From: Corynebacterium gallinarum
Lineage (GTDB): Bacteria > Actinomycetota > Actinomycetes > Mycobacteriales > Mycobacteriaceae
Direction of reading: 5' to 3'
DNA: 64,000 bases
Assembly (NCBI RefSeq): GCF_014837045.1
Contig: NZ_JACSPR010000008.1
Coordinates: forward strand, 62,001-126,000
The translations under genes were made by a program, and so were the position numbers. A model generated the notes under the pieces. That model searched no databases and was not told where the DNA came from. It saw only the letters and a list, made by a program, of their open reading frames with translations. Positions 1 to 9,356 of the stretch are shown piece by piece; position 1 is the stretch's first letter, and every line of letters starts with the position of its first letter.

Positions 1-1
1 G

Positions 2-406
2 GAATGGCGCCGGGATGAAAGCACCTCCTATTACGAGAGAGATGTGGAGAAGCTTCCCAGCTTTCCGGTGGTGGCGGTCTGGGATGATGGCCGGTTCATT
101 CACTTTGTCCTGCATGTCCTCGCTGGTTCCCACACCGGTTTCCTGGGGTATTGCTATGAAGATAATCCTGAGCGGTGGTCCTGGACCATTGATGATGTCT
201 ACCCCCAGGAGGTCAGTGTTCTCAGTGACCGCTGGTTCTACGGGGAGAATCTGGTGGACAAAATCGAAGGCGCGGAAAGCGGGGAGATCCGTTGGCAACC
301 TCCGGCGCCGGACAAGTTCCTCCCAGTGAGCATGGGGGAGTTGCGTTCGGTTGAATTGGGGATCTCCGCCTGGACCAACCCGGAGTATTTTCCCCCACCA
401 TCATAA
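2..406 (+). CDS. Hypothetical protein, 3' part only
   Basis: The frame is open from the first bases of the window to a TAA at 404-406, giving at least 134 residues. An in-frame GTG at 44 exists, but the upstream codons also read as protein-like sequence (EWRRDESTSYYERDVEK), so the true start most likely lies outside the window. The protein is rich in Trp, Tyr and acidic residues, with no membrane segment and no motif I recognise. No function is proposed. It is followed by 219 bp before the next gene. Confidence 0.6.
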   Translation, partial: EWRRDESTSYYERDVEKLPSFPVVAVWDDGRFIHFVLHVLAGSHTGFLGYCYEDNPERWSWTIDDVYPQEVSVLSDRWFYGENLVDKIEGAESGEIRWQPPAPDKFLPVSMGELRSVELGISAWTNPEYFPPPS

Positions 407-625
407 AACTCGTCCGTTAGTTATAATTGCCCTCCCTAACTGGTGTGAGTCCCATCGACAAGCAGCGCCACGAGGATATTTCCCCACCATGGACCTGATC
501 AGCTGCAGATTTGCGACAAATAGCTTCCCGGCACCGCCATACTTGTTTTCGGTAGTATCGGCGAAATATTCGAGCCCGAACAAGCACGTACGGCGATTGC
601 GAAGACGTGCGCCGAGGAGGTACCC

Positions 626-3600
626 ATGGTTGACCCTGATTCTTCCAGTAGACATGAGCCCGGCATTTCGGCCGTCCTTTTCGATATGGACGGGGTGGTC
701 ACCAACACCGCGCTGATCCACGCGACCGCCTGGAAATCCCTATTCGATGATGTCATCAGGGACAGTGCACCCGGGCAGACACCGTTTGACAAGGAGACGG
801 ATTACCGGGCACACGTGGACGGGCTCACCCGGGAGGACGGTGTCCGGTCCTTTCTCCGGGCACGGGGCATCGACATCGCCGAGGGAAATGCTGATGATGG
901 TCCAGAGAAACTCACCGTCCACGGGCTGGCGGCCCGGAAGCAGGGGTATTTTGACGAGGCACTCGCCCGGCAGGGTGTGGAGGTCTTCCCCGATACACTG
1001 CAGCTGCTGAAGCGGTTGAAAGCGGAGGGCATCCCCGCAGCGCTGGTCACCTCGAGTCGTAACAGTGGACCGATCCTTGCCAACGCGGGGATCACCGATC
1101 TCTTCGCCACCCGCGTGGACGGCAATGACATCATCGAGCAGGGCCTGGCCGGTAAACCCGCTCCCGATCCCTTCCTGGCCGCGGCCCGTCAACTCGGTGC
1201 CGCACCGGAACAGTGTGCGGTTCTCGAGGATTCCTCGGCTGGGGTGAAAGCTGCGCATGATGGTTGTTTCGGGCTGGTCATCGGGGTGGACCGCGCCGAT
1301 GACATCAACGAGTTGTGGGAGGCCGGCGCGGACCGGGTGCTTAGCGACGTCTCCACCATCGATCTGCACACCGGCTGGCATGTGGGCAAAACCGACCGAC
1401 CTGATCCGTGGTTGTTGTCCTACGACGATTTTGATCCTGAGGCAGAGAGCATGCGGGAAGCCCTCTGTGCGGTGGGCAACGGCTACTGGGCCACCCGAGC
1501 TTCCATCCCGGGGACCCACGCGGGCGATGTCCACTATCCCGGCACCTACCTGGCCGGGATCTTCAACCGGGTGGAGAACTACACTGACGGAAGCCCCGCA
1601 GAGACCGAACATCTGATCAACGCCCCCGACTGGACCTTCCTCCGGGTGGAGAGTGGAGAAGGTCAGGTCCTGCACCCATCGGATGATGAACTGCTGGATT
1701 ACCGGCAGGAGCTGGACCTGCGCCACGGGGTGCTGCGCCGGATGGTGCGCCGTCGTGATGAGCAGGGGAGGATCACCCGCATCACCACCGAGCAGTTCCA
1801 GTCCATGGCGCAGCCACAACTGGCGGCGCTGCGGGTGGTCGTGGATGCCGAGAACTGGGAGGGGGACGTGCAGGTGTTCTCCGCCATCAACGGCGATGTC
1901 CGCAACACCAATGTGGCAGATGACACCGCACTGGAAACCCGTCATCTCAGGCCACCGACCCGTCATCATCTGGATGAACGCACCGTCCTGTTGGAGGCAC
2001 GGACCACGCAGTCTGACATCGTGGTGGCCATGGCCACGCGGACCACCGTGGACAATCCGGATGCGGATGCGGTCACGGTTCGTCCGACAGATACCGCGAG
2101 GTCGGTAGGCCAGCAGTATTCCAGCGGGGTTGCCCCCGGCAGTCCACTGGTGGTGGACAAGATCGTTGCGGTGGCCACCTCACGGGATGAGGCACTGTCC
2201 ACACCAGCCCTGGCTGCGGGGAAGCGGATCCGGCGGGCGGGAAACTATGAGGAGCTGCGTGCCCAGCACATACGCCGGTGGGCCCAGCTGTGGCGACTGT
2301 TCCATGTGAACATCGAGGATGGCCGGCAGGCCTCATTGTCATTGAACCTGCACACCTTCCACGTCCTGCAGTCCGTGGCGTCCGCCACCACGGATCTTGA
2401 TGCCGGTGTCCCGGCCCGGGGCCTGCACGGTGAGGGGTACCGGGGCCATATCTTCTGGGATGAGTTGTTTGTCTATCCCATGTTGACGCTCCGGCAACCG
2501 GCGTTGACCCGTGCCCTGTTGCTCTACCGATTCCGGCGTCTCGACGAGGCCCGGGCGGCCGCGAAGGAGATTGGCCTGCGGGGAGCACTGTTTCCCTGGC
2601 AGAGCGGTAGCGATGGGCGGGAGGAGACCCCGCCACGGCTGGTCAACCCCAGGAACGGGGAATGGATTCCGGATAATTCCCACCAGCAGCATCACATCGG
2701 CCTCGCCGTGGCATTCAGCGTGTGGAACTACCACCAGGTCACCCAGGACCAGGCGTTCCTCACTGATGTCGGTGCCGAGCTGGTGATCGAGGTGGCCCGT
2801 CTGTTCGCCAGCAACACTGAACACGATCCCACGGAGGACCGTTACAGCATCAGTGGTGTGATGGGGCCGGATGAATTCCATGACGGCTATCCCGGGCGGC
2901 CGGGGGAGGGGTTGCGCGACAACACCTACACCAACGTCCTGGCATCCTGGACTCTGGCCCGGGTGCCGGAGATCCTCGACGCTCTGGACCCCCACGAGGC
3001 TGAAGCCCTGCGGGACCGGCTTGATCTCAGTGATGATGAACTGAGTCGCATGGCCCGGATCAGCAGCCGGCTGACCATTCACTTCCATGCAGATGGAGTG
3101 ATCAGCCAGTTCGCCGGCTATGAAGACCTCAAGGAATTCCCGTGGGAGCACTACCGGGAGAAGTATGAGGACATCGGCCGTCTCGACCTCATCCTCCAGG
3201 ACGAGGGGGACAGCCCGAACAACTACCGGTTGTCGAAGCAGGCTGATCTGCTCATGTTGTTCTACCTGTTCTCCGTGGGGGAACTCCGCGCGATCCTTGA
3301 ACACATGGGCTACGAACTCAGCGATGATGCGGTGGACCGCACCATCGACTTCTATCTGGAACGCAGCAGCGATGGCTCATCCCTGAGTCAGCTGGTTCAC
3401 GCCTGGGTCCTGTCCAGCAAGAACCGGGCGAAGTCCTGGTCATTCTTCCACCAGGCACTGGATACCGATCTGTCGGATGGCAAGGGCAGTTCCACCGCGG
3501 AGGGCATCCACATGGGTGCGATGGCAGGCACCATCGACATGATCCTGCGGTGTTACGGCGGCGTGGAGATCCAGGAGGGGCTGCTTGTTCTTGATCCACA

Positions 3601-3796
3601 GCTGCCCGATGAACTACCTGCTGCCTCCTTCCAGCTGCACTACCGGGGTCAACCCATCTCGGTTCAGATTGCCCATGATCAGGTGCGGTTGGAATTGGAA
3701 CCCAGCGTCGCCAAGCCCATCGAGGTCCGGGTGGGCACCGCCCGGAAAACCCTCAGCCCCGGGGACGTGTGGGAGGTTGACCTGCCCGCCCGCTAG
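626..3796 (+). CDS. HAD (beta-phosphoglucomutase-like) / GH65 disaccharide phosphorylase fusion
   Basis: A 1056-residue two-domain enzyme. Residues about 15-230 are a HAD phosphatase/mutase domain with the nucleophile motif FDMDG (Asp20, Asp22), like beta-phosphoglucomutase. Residues about 260-1050 are a glycoside hydrolase family 65 domain, with FWDE near the middle, the catalytic acid in GPDEFH (Glu750), and phosphate-loop elements KQAD and TAEGIH. GH65 phosphorylases split trehalose, maltose or kojibiose with phosphate to glucose plus beta-glucose 1-phosphate, which a beta-PGM converts to glucose 6-phosphate. The fusion would therefore channel the intermediate in the cytoplasm. Substrate cannot be assigned from sequence. 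The ATG at 626 has a GAGGAGG ribosome site at 614-620. No sign of damage. Confidence 0.9.
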   Translation: MVDPDSSSRHEPGISAVLFDMDGVVTNTALIHATAWKSLFDDVIRDSAPGQTPFDKETDYRAHVDGLTREDGVRSFLRARGIDIAEGNADDGPEKLTVHGLAARKQGYFDEALARQGVEVFPDTLQLLKRLKAEGIPAALVTSSRNSGPILANAGITDLFATRVDGNDIIEQGLAGKPAPDPFLAAARQLGAAPEQCAVLEDSSAGVKAAHDGCFGLVIGVDRADDINELWEAGADRVLSDVSTIDLHTGWHVGKTDRPDPWLLSYDDFDPEAESMREALCAVGNGYWATRASIPGTHAGDVHYPGTYLAGIFNRVENYTDGSPAETEHLINAPDWTFLRVESGEGQVLHPSDDELLDYRQELDLRHGVLRRMVRRRDEQGRITRITTEQFQSMAQPQLAALRVVVDAENWEGDVQVFSAINGDVRNTNVADDTALETRHLRPPTRHHLDERTVLLEARTTQSDIVVAMATRTTVDNPDADAVTVRPTDTARSVGQQYSSGVAPGSPLVVDKIVAVATSRDEALSTPALAAGKRIRRAGNYEELRAQHIRRWAQLWRLFHVNIEDGRQASLSLNLHTFHVLQSVASATTDLDAGVPARGLHGEGYRGHIFWDELFVYPMLTLRQPALTRALLLYRFRRLDEARAAAKEIGLRGALFPWQSGSDGREETPPRLVNPRNGEWIPDNSHQQHHIGLAVAFSVWNYHQVTQDQAFLTDVGAELVIEVARLFASNTEHDPTEDRYSISGVMGPDEFHDGYPGRPGEGLRDNTYTNVLASWTLARVPEILDALDPHEAEALRDRLDLSDDELSRMARISSRLTIHFHADGVISQFAGYEDLKEFPWEHYREKYEDIGRLDLILQDEGDSPNNYRLSKQADLLMLFYLFSVGELRAILEHMGYELSDDAVDRTIDFYLERSSDGSSLSQLVHAWVLSSKNRAKSWSFFHQALDTDLSDGKGSSTAEGIHMGAMAGTIDMILRCYGGVEIQEGLLVLDPQLPDELPAASFQLHYRGQPISVQIAHDQVRLELEPSVAKPIEVRVGTARKTLSPGDVWEVDLPAR

Positions 3797-3954
3797 GCGG
3801 ATCGACGCGGGACCCGGACACCCGTTCGTCCGCTGGGGGTACGTACCATGGCGGTGTTCAGTGCTGACCCCCGATGGTGCGCGACTGGGTGAATGGTGCA
3901 TGGTCGGGAGTCGCACCGGAGCAGCGCCGGAGCAGGAGTGAGGAGCGGCAGAAG

Positions 3955-4461
3955 ATGACATCCCCGGACAACATCCTGTTTCACCTTCCGCCGCGGGAGG
4001 AAGCACAGGTACGTGAGATCTTCGCGCGCCTGGAGGAACGGGGATTTCCCCCACAGCAGCAGACGCCACACATCACCGTGACGTTTTCAAGGGATATGGC
4101 GGGCCATGTTGTCGAGCGTGCTGCGCAACTGCTCCCGCCACTGATACCCGCCCGTTTCCAGCGGGTGGGCACCGTGGTCTTCGGCACCAAACGCAAACAG
4201 ACTGTCGCCTGGTTGTTGGAAGCCCCTGTTGAACTGGAAAACGCCGCCCGTGAGATCAGTGCACTCAACCCTGACGGGCGTGGTCGTCGCTGGACACCCC
4301 ATCTGACCCTGGGGTTGTGTCTGCCCCGGGAGATCGTCCCCGATTATGTCCGGGCCCTGGATGAGGTGACCTCCGCGCACTTCAGGGAACTCACCGCCGC
4401 ACGGGCCGCATTCTGGCGCCCGCGGACCCAGGAACTGACTGTTCTGGCCGAAACTCCCTAG
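3955..4461 (+). CDS. 2H phosphoesterase / 2'-5' RNA ligase-like protein
   Basis: A 168-residue protein with two H-x-T/S-h motifs, HITVTF near residue 42 and HLTLGL near residue 120, the signature of the 2H phosphoesterase (LigT/ThpR) superfamily, which acts on cyclic phosphodiesters or RNA ends. The physiological substrate is unknown. I place the start at ATG 3955 because AGGAG at 3941-3945 is well spaced; an upstream in-frame start at 3874 would add 27 low-complexity residues. The gene stands alone, 158 bp after the phosphorylase fusion and ahead of a long promoter region. Confidence 0.75.
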   Translation: MTSPDNILFHLPPREEAQVREIFARLEERGFPPQQQTPHITVTFSRDMAGHVVERAAQLLPPLIPARFQRVGTVVFGTKRKQTVAWLLEAPVELENAAREISALNPDGRGRRWTPHLTLGLCLPREIVPDYVRALDEVTSAHFRELTAARAAFWRPRTQELTVLAETP

Positions 4462-4951
4462 ACAAACAGCAGCCAGGGTGGTGGGGAGGGCACCTGTTGA
4501 TGGCATCTTCCAGCAGTAGGTACGGCCCCACCCGGAAAACCCCATCCCCCTGCGATTGAGCCTGCAGGTGGGATGCCTTGAAGCTGTGGATTCTTCCCGT
4601 CCCCGGCGTGTGGCTGTGCAATCGTCCAGCTACTGTCGCGGGGGTGTCGGGGAAAAGTACTTCACCCCCTAACTCCGAAGATGAATCAATTCACCTGAAT
4701 GCATGTGAATGTCCTGGAAATTCCCTGAAATGATACATCGGCCTGCAAAGTCGCACGTTAAATCCGAATTTTGCATAGATTCAGATTTGCAACATTTGCA
4801 CAAGGGGAGTTCTTCACAACCTTGCTAAGGGGGTGATTTACATCGCTGCCCCCATGTGACCTGCATCAAATTGACGGCCTATCTTTATTTGTATAGTGTC
4901 ACACAAGCTATTAACAACGTGGCTCACGTCACTGATTTCCTAAGGTGGATT
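4462..4951. other. 490-bp non-coding region ahead of mctBC
   Basis: No convincing gene. The first 200 bp show nothing clear. From about 4640 the sequence becomes AT-rich and holds repeated TTTGCA words (4765-4800 area), runs of C or G such as ACCCCCT and AGGGGGT, a GlxR/CRP-like half-palindrome at 4855-4870 and a sigma-A type promoter. In C. glutamicum the mct operon is controlled by RamA and RamB, whose sites are short G/C runs and TTTGCAAA-like words, so these elements fit that picture; individual site calls are tentative. Confidence 0.5.
4855..4899 (+). promoter_or_regulatory. mctBC promoter with GlxR-like site
   Basis: TGTGA-N6-TCAAA at 4855-4870 matches the GlxR/CRP consensus TGTGA-N6-TCACA at nine of ten positions. 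It abuts a -35 box TTGACG (4871-4876). The -10 is TAGTGT (4894-4899, 17-bp spacer) or the overlapping TATAGT (4892-4897). The transcript would have a leader of about 45 nt before ATG 4952. Confidence 0.5.
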
Positions 4952-5314
4952 ATGAATCCCTCTGCCCCAACCCCTGAAGAATTCCTCGAAGTGAGTGAAT
5001 CCCGGGAGTTCGGTGAACTGCGTAGTACGTTCCGCAGGTTTGCATTCCCCATGACCATCGCCTTCCTTGTGTGGTTCTTCTTCTACATCATCACCGCCAC
5101 CTACGCGACGGACTTCGTGTCCACCCGTGTCTACGGCGCCATCAACGTCGGAATGATCCTCGGCCTGGCCCAGTTCGTCACTGCTGGTCTGGTCACCTGG
5201 GCATATGTCCGTTTCGCCGACAAGAAGCTCGATCCGGCCACCGCGGCCATCCGCGCCCAGATCGAGGACGATTCCCGTGCAACCAACGCTGACCTCGAAG
5301 GACAGGTGAACTAA
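4952..5314 (+). CDS. mctB: DUF485 inner-membrane protein of the MctC operon
   Basis: A 120-residue protein with two hydrophobic segments (about 32-54 and 65-87) and a charged C-terminus, typical of DUF485 proteins encoded just before acetate/monocarboxylate symporters (YjcH-ActP arrangement). It probably assists or regulates the symporter. The start at ATG 4952 follows an AAGGTGG site; the open frame extends upstream to 4856 but into the promoter. Its TAA is immediately followed by the ATG of mctC, so the two are co-translated. Codon use is strongly biased, suggesting high expression. Confidence 0.85.
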   Translation: MNPSAPTPEEFLEVSESREFGELRSTFRRFAFPMTIAFLVWFFFYIITATYATDFVSTRVYGAINVGMILGLAQFVTAGLVTWAYVRFADKKLDPATAAIRAQIEDDSRATNADLEGQVN

Positions 5315-6928
5315 ATGCACATCCTCGCTGCTGAGCAGGTTTCCACCGGAAACCCGATCCTCAACATCTCCATCTTCATCCTGTTCATCGTGGTGACCAT
5401 GACCGTCGTGGTCCGTGCCACCCGTACCACCTCCCAGAAGGGCTCCGACTTCTACACCGGCGGTGCCTCCTTCTCCGGCACTCAGAACGGCCTGGCCATC
5501 TCGGGTGACTACCTCTCCGCCGCGGCCTTCCTCGGTGTGACCGGCGCGATCGCCCTGAGCGGTTACGACGGCTTCCTGTACTCGGTGGCCTTCCTCATCG
5601 CCTTGCTCGTCGCCCTCGTTCTCGTGGCCGAGCCACTGCGTAACACCGGTCGTTTCACCATGGCCGATGTGCTCTCCTTCCGTCTGAAGCAGAAGCCGGT
5701 CCGTCTGGCTGCCGCCATCTCCACCCTGGCGATCTCCCTGTTCTACCTCATTGCCCAGATGGCCGGTGCCGGTGGACTCGTGGCCCTGCTGCTCGGTATC
5801 GATGGAAAGGCCGCACAGGCCATCGTCGTCGCCATCGTCGGTGCCCTGATGATCGTCTACGTCCTGGTCGGTGGCATGAAGGGCACCACCTACGTCCAGA
5901 TGATCAAGGCTGTCCTGCTCGTCGGTGGCTCCGTCATCATCACCCTGCTGACCTTCTACGCCGTCAAGGGTGGTTTCAACGCCGTCCTCGAGGCCGCTGT
6001 CCAGAACCACCCCAAGGGCGATGCCATCCTCAACCCGGGCCTGAAGTACGGTGCCAACGAGCTGACCAAGCTGGACTTCATCTCCCTCGGTGCCGCACTG
6101 GTCTTCGGTACCGCCGGTCTGCCACACGTCCTCATGCGTTTCTACACCGTGCCCACCGCCAAGGAAGCACGTGGCTCCATGACCTGGACCATCGCGATCG
6201 TCGCTCTGTTCTTCCTCATGACCGTGGTCATGGGTTACGGTGCAGCCGCTCTCGTCGGTGCCGATCAGATCGCCAACGCCCCGGGTGGCGCCAACTCCGC
6301 GGTCCTTCTGCTGGCTTCCCGCGTCGGTGGCACCATCTTCATGGCCATCATCTCCGCGGTCGCCTTCGCCACGATCCTGGCTGTGGTCGCCGGTCTCGCC
6401 ATCACCGCCTCCGCCTCCGTGGCACACGATATCTACAACTCCGTCATCCGTGACGGTAAGGCCACCGAGGAGGAGCAGGTCCGCGTCTCCCGCATCACCG
6501 TGATCGTCATCGGTATCCTGGCCATCGTCATGGGTATCGGCGCCATGGGACAGAACATCGCCTTCCTGGTTGCGCTCGCCTTCGGCATCGCCGCAGCCGC
6601 CAACCTGCCGACCATCCTGTACTCCCTGTACTGGAAGCGCTTCAACACCACCGGCGCACTGTTCTCCATCTACGGTGGCCTGCTGACCTCGGTCATCCTG
6701 ATCATCTTCTCCCCGGCGGTCTCCGGCGCGGAAACCTCCATGCTGCCGAACGTTGACTTCGCATGGTTCCCGCTGACCAACCCGGCGATCGTTGCGATCC
6801 CGACCGGTTTCCTCCTGGGCATCATCGGCACCTTCCTGGGCAAGCCGGATAACTTCCCGCTCAAGCGCGCTGAGATGGAGGTCCGCTCCCTGACCGGTGT
6901 GGGCGTCGAGAAGGCCGTCGAGCACTAG
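5315..6928 (+). CDS. mctC: Monocarboxylate:cation symporter MctC (SSS family)
   Basis: A 537-residue polytopic membrane protein of the sodium:solute symporter family (ActP/MctC branch), with about 13 hydrophobic segments. It contains the family-typical stretches GASFSGTQNGLAISGDYLSA and AGLAITASASVAHDIY. In C. glutamicum the orthologue takes up pyruvate, acetate and propionate. It starts directly after the stop of the DUF485 gene, with AGGACAGGTG as a possible ribosome site. Codon use is strongly restricted (ATC, GTC, GGT, CTG), as in highly expressed genes. A strong hairpin follows at 6968-7006. Confidence 0.92.
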   Translation: MHILAAEQVSTGNPILNISIFILFIVVTMTVVVRATRTTSQKGSDFYTGGASFSGTQNGLAISGDYLSAAAFLGVTGAIALSGYDGFLYSVAFLIALLVALVLVAEPLRNTGRFTMADVLSFRLKQKPVRLAAAISTLAISLFYLIAQMAGAGGLVALLLGIDGKAAQAIVVAIVGALMIVYVLVGGMKGTTYVQMIKAVLLVGGSVIITLLTFYAVKGGFNAVLEAAVQNHPKGDAILNPGLKYGANELTKLDFISLGAALVFGTAGLPHVLMRFYTVPTAKEARGSMTWTIAIVALFFLMTVVMGYGAAALVGADQIANAPGGANSAVLLLASRVGGTIFMAIISAVAFATILAVVAGLAITASASVAHDIYNSVIRDGKATEEEQVRVSRITVIVIGILAIVMGIGAMGQNIAFLVALAFGIAAAANLPTILYSLYWKRFNTTGALFSIYGGLLTSVILIIFSPAVSGAETSMLPNVDFAWFPLTNPAIVAIPTGFLLGIIGTFLGKPDNFPLKRAEMEVRSLTGVGVEKAVEH

Positions 6929-6967
6929 GCTCCCCGGCCGGCACCTGCCACACGGACCGATCTTCAC

Positions 6968-7006
6968 CACGGGCCCGGACGCTCACCACGAACGTCCGGG
7001 CCCGTG
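6968..7006 (+). terminator. Hairpin terminator after mctC
   Basis: A perfect 14-bp stem (6968-6981 with 6993-7006) closes an 11-nt loop about 40 bp after the mctC stop. There is no following T-run, so it is either an imperfect intrinsic terminator or an mRNA 3'-end stabiliser. Confidence 0.6.
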
Positions 7007-7101
7007 GCGTTGGCTGGCGCACCCGTGATGGCACACCTGTAACAGGGGGCCTGAACAGCCTGACCACTGTCTTTAAGCCCCGGGATCACCACCCGGCGGG
7101 G

Positions 7102-7113
7102 TAAAATCGCTGT
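7102..7113 (+). promoter_or_regulatory. -10 box for leaderless sulP transcript
   Basis: TAAAAT at 7102-7107 sits 6 nt before ATG 7114 and no ribosome site is present, so transcription probably starts at the start codon. Confidence 0.55.
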
Positions 7114-8862
7114 ATGAATGCGAAACGGGCGGTGTGGGAGCGTTACCTCCCCGGGGTGGCGGCACTGGTGCACTACCGGCGCTCCTGGTTGCGCGGTGAC
7201 CTGCTGGCGGGTGTCACCGTCGCCGCCTACCTTGTGCCCCAGGTGATGGCCTATGCGGTCATCGCGGGGTTGCCCGCCGTGGTGGGACTGTGGTCGATTC
7301 TCCTGCCCATGGTCATCTACTTCTTCCTGGGCACTTCCCGGAAACTGTCGATCGGGCCGGAGTCCACCACCGCCCTGATGACCGCGGCCGGCGTCGGTGC
7401 GCTGGTGGGGGCAGCCGGTGGTCCGGAGCGCTACGCGGAGGTCGCGGCCATCCTCGCGATCGCCGTCGGCATCGTCTGTCTCATCGGGTTTGTGACCAGG
7501 CTGGGTTTCCTCACCTCACTGCTGTCGCGCCCGGTGTTGATCGGCTACCTCATCGGCATCGCGCTCCTGATGATCGTCAGCCAGCTCGGCAAGATCACCC
7601 AGCTCGAGGTGGAGGGCGAGAGCACCTGGGACAAGGTGGTGTCCTTCGCCGGCCAGATCGGTCAGGCGCATCTGCCCACCGTGATGCTCAGCGCCAGTGT
7701 GCTCATCCTGCTCTTCCTCACCTACTGGCGGTTCCCCAAGGCACCCTCCGCGCTGCTGGTGCTCCTGCTCGCCGGGGCGGTGGTGGCCATCTTCAACCTG
7801 GAGCGCCTGGGCCTGGATGTCATCGGCGAGGTGCCCCGCGGCCTGCCGGAACCGCGCATCCCTGACCTGGGGGATCTGGATCTGTGGGCGCTGCTGCCCT
7901 TCGCGGTGGGTATCGCGATCGTCGGTTTCTCTGACAACATCCTCACCGGTCGCGCGTTTGCCTCCGGTCGGGGAGAGGTCATCGATTCCAACCAGGAACT
8001 ACTGGCCCTGGGTACAGCCAATGTGGCCACCGGTTTCCTCCAGGGATTCCCGGTGTCCTCCAGCGGTTCGCGCACCGTGCTCGCCGACACTGCCGGTGCG
8101 AAAACCCAGGTGTATTCCCTCGTGGCCATGCTCATGGTGGTGCTGGTGCTGCTCTTCGCCGGGCCCATCCTGGAGTCCTTCCCCGATGCCGCGCTCGGCG
8201 CGCTGGTCATCTTCGCCGCCACGAGGCTTATCGACGTCGCCGAGCTCCGCCGTATCGGACGTTTCCGCGCGAGCGAGCTGTTCATCACCGCGGTCACCAC
8301 CGTTACGGTGGTCATGTTCGGCGTGCTCATCGGCATCGGCGTGGCCATCGTCCTGTCGCTGCTGGATCTCATCCGCCGTATCACCACACCACACGCTGAT
8401 ATTCTCGGTTATGCGCCCGGGGTGGCCGGCATGCACAGCATGCACGATTACCCGGATGCTGTTCCGGTCCGGGGTCTGGTGGTCTTCCGTTATGATTCCC
8501 CGCTGTTTTTCGCCAACGCCGAGAACTTCCTCGAGCAGGCGGAACAGGCTGTCGGTGACTCCGACCAACCGGTGGAGTGGTTCCTCATCAACGCCGAGGC
8601 CAACACCGAGATCGACCTGACGGCCGTGGATATGCTCGAGGAGCTGCGCATCCGGTTGGAGGAACGCGACATCACGCTCGCCCTGTCCCGGGTGAAACAG
8701 GACCTCCACCGCCAACTGGAACCCACGGGGTTCATCGACAGGATCGGGGAGGAGAACATCTTCGCCACCCTGCCCACCGCGGTGCGGGAATACGCCAGGC
8801 GGTACCGGGAGAAGCACGGGCAGTGGCCGGACGGGGTGCCCGGGTACATCCTCAATCCCTAA
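7114..8862 (+). CDS. SulP family anion permease with STAS domain
   Basis: A 582-residue SulP/SLC26 permease: a membrane domain of about 10-14 segments (residues 25-430), with the conserved entry AYLVPQVMAYAVIAGLP and GPESTTALMTAA, followed by a cytoplasmic STAS domain (about 445-555) beginning VPVRGLVVFRYDSPLFFANAENF. Family members carry sulfate, bicarbonate or dicarboxylates; the substrate here is not determinable. No carbonic anhydrase or sulfur-assimilation gene is adjacent. The ATG at 7114 lacks a ribosome site but has a -10 box in leaderless position. Confidence 0.9.
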   Translation: MNAKRAVWERYLPGVAALVHYRRSWLRGDLLAGVTVAAYLVPQVMAYAVIAGLPAVVGLWSILLPMVIYFFLGTSRKLSIGPESTTALMTAAGVGALVGAAGGPERYAEVAAILAIAVGIVCLIGFVTRLGFLTSLLSRPVLIGYLIGIALLMIVSQLGKITQLEVEGESTWDKVVSFAGQIGQAHLPTVMLSASVLILLFLTYWRFPKAPSALLVLLLAGAVVAIFNLERLGLDVIGEVPRGLPEPRIPDLGDLDLWALLPFAVGIAIVGFSDNILTGRAFASGRGEVIDSNQELLALGTANVATGFLQGFPVSSSGSRTVLADTAGAKTQVYSLVAMLMVVLVLLFAGPILESFPDAALGALVIFAATRLIDVAELRRIGRFRASELFITAVTTVTVVMFGVLIGIGVAIVLSLLDLIRRITTPHADILGYAPGVAGMHSMHDYPDAVPVRGLVVFRYDSPLFFANAENFLEQAEQAVGDSDQPVEWFLINAEANTEIDLTAVDMLEELRIRLEERDITLALSRVKQDLHRQLEPTGFIDRIGEENIFATLPTAVREYARRYREKHGQWPDGVPGYILNP

Positions 8863-8878
8863 AGGCCTCAGTGACGGC

Positions 8879-8891
8879 CATAATGGTGACC
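8879..8891 (+). promoter_or_regulatory. -10 box deciding start 8892
   Basis: CATAAT at 8879-8884 is followed by exactly 7 nt and then ATG 8892, the leaderless spacing seen repeatedly in this window. It overlaps the alternative ATG 8883, which is therefore disfavoured. Confidence 0.5.
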
Positions 8892-9356
8892 ATGACACCG
8901 ATGACCCCCTCAGCCCCCACCTTCCGCTGGTCCCGCACCCTGGCCCGGATCGCGCTCGGGGTGGCGCTGGCAGGTGCGGGGACCGGCCACCTGACCACCC
9001 TGCGTGAGGAGTTCCAGGCCCAGGTGCCCAGCTGGATGCCGCTGGACCCGGACCTCGTGGTGGTGGCCTCCGGAGTCGTGGAGATCGCACTCGGGGCAGC
9101 CCTCATCCTGGCGCCCCGGTCGTTGCGACCCATCGTGGGTACCGCGACGGCAGCGTTCTTCATCCTCATCTTCCCCGGCAATATCGCCCAGTATGTGGAA
9201 GGCACCGACGGGTTCGGTCTGGACACCGACCGCGCGCGGTTGATCCGTCTGTTTTTCCAGCCGCTGCTGGTGCTCTGGGCCCTGTGGTCCACCGGGGCCT
9301 GGGAGTGGCTGCGACACACCGTGAGCCGGTCTAAGGAGGAGCCACGATGGGTGTGA
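8892..9356 (+). CDS. DoxX-like small membrane protein
   Basis: A 154-residue membrane protein with four hydrophobic segments. The N-terminal part (GVALAGAGTGHLTTLREEFQAQVPSWMP) matches the GxGhL...F..qVP.WlP pattern of DoxX-like proteins of unknown function. Start 8892 is chosen over 8883 and the far-upstream frame because of a leaderless-type -10 box; the frame upstream overlaps sulP. Its 3' end overlaps the next gene by 10 nt, so they are probably co-transcribed. Confidence 0.7.
   Translation: MTPMTPSAPTFRWSRTLARIALGVALAGAGTGHLTTLREEFQAQVPSWMPLDPDLVVVASGVVEIALGAALILAPRSLRPIVGTATAAFFILIFPGNIAQYVEGTDGFGLDTDRARLIRLFFQPLLVLWALWSTGAWEWLRHTVSRSKEEPRWV

Noticed and set aside
740..1969. 409-residue antisense frame in the GH65 fusion
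   Set aside because: Shadow of the real gene, no recognisable domain or ribosome site.
4940..6970. 676-residue open frame antisense to mctBC
   Set aside because: Gly/Asp/His-rich low-complexity shadow of a highly biased coding sequence; no start signal.
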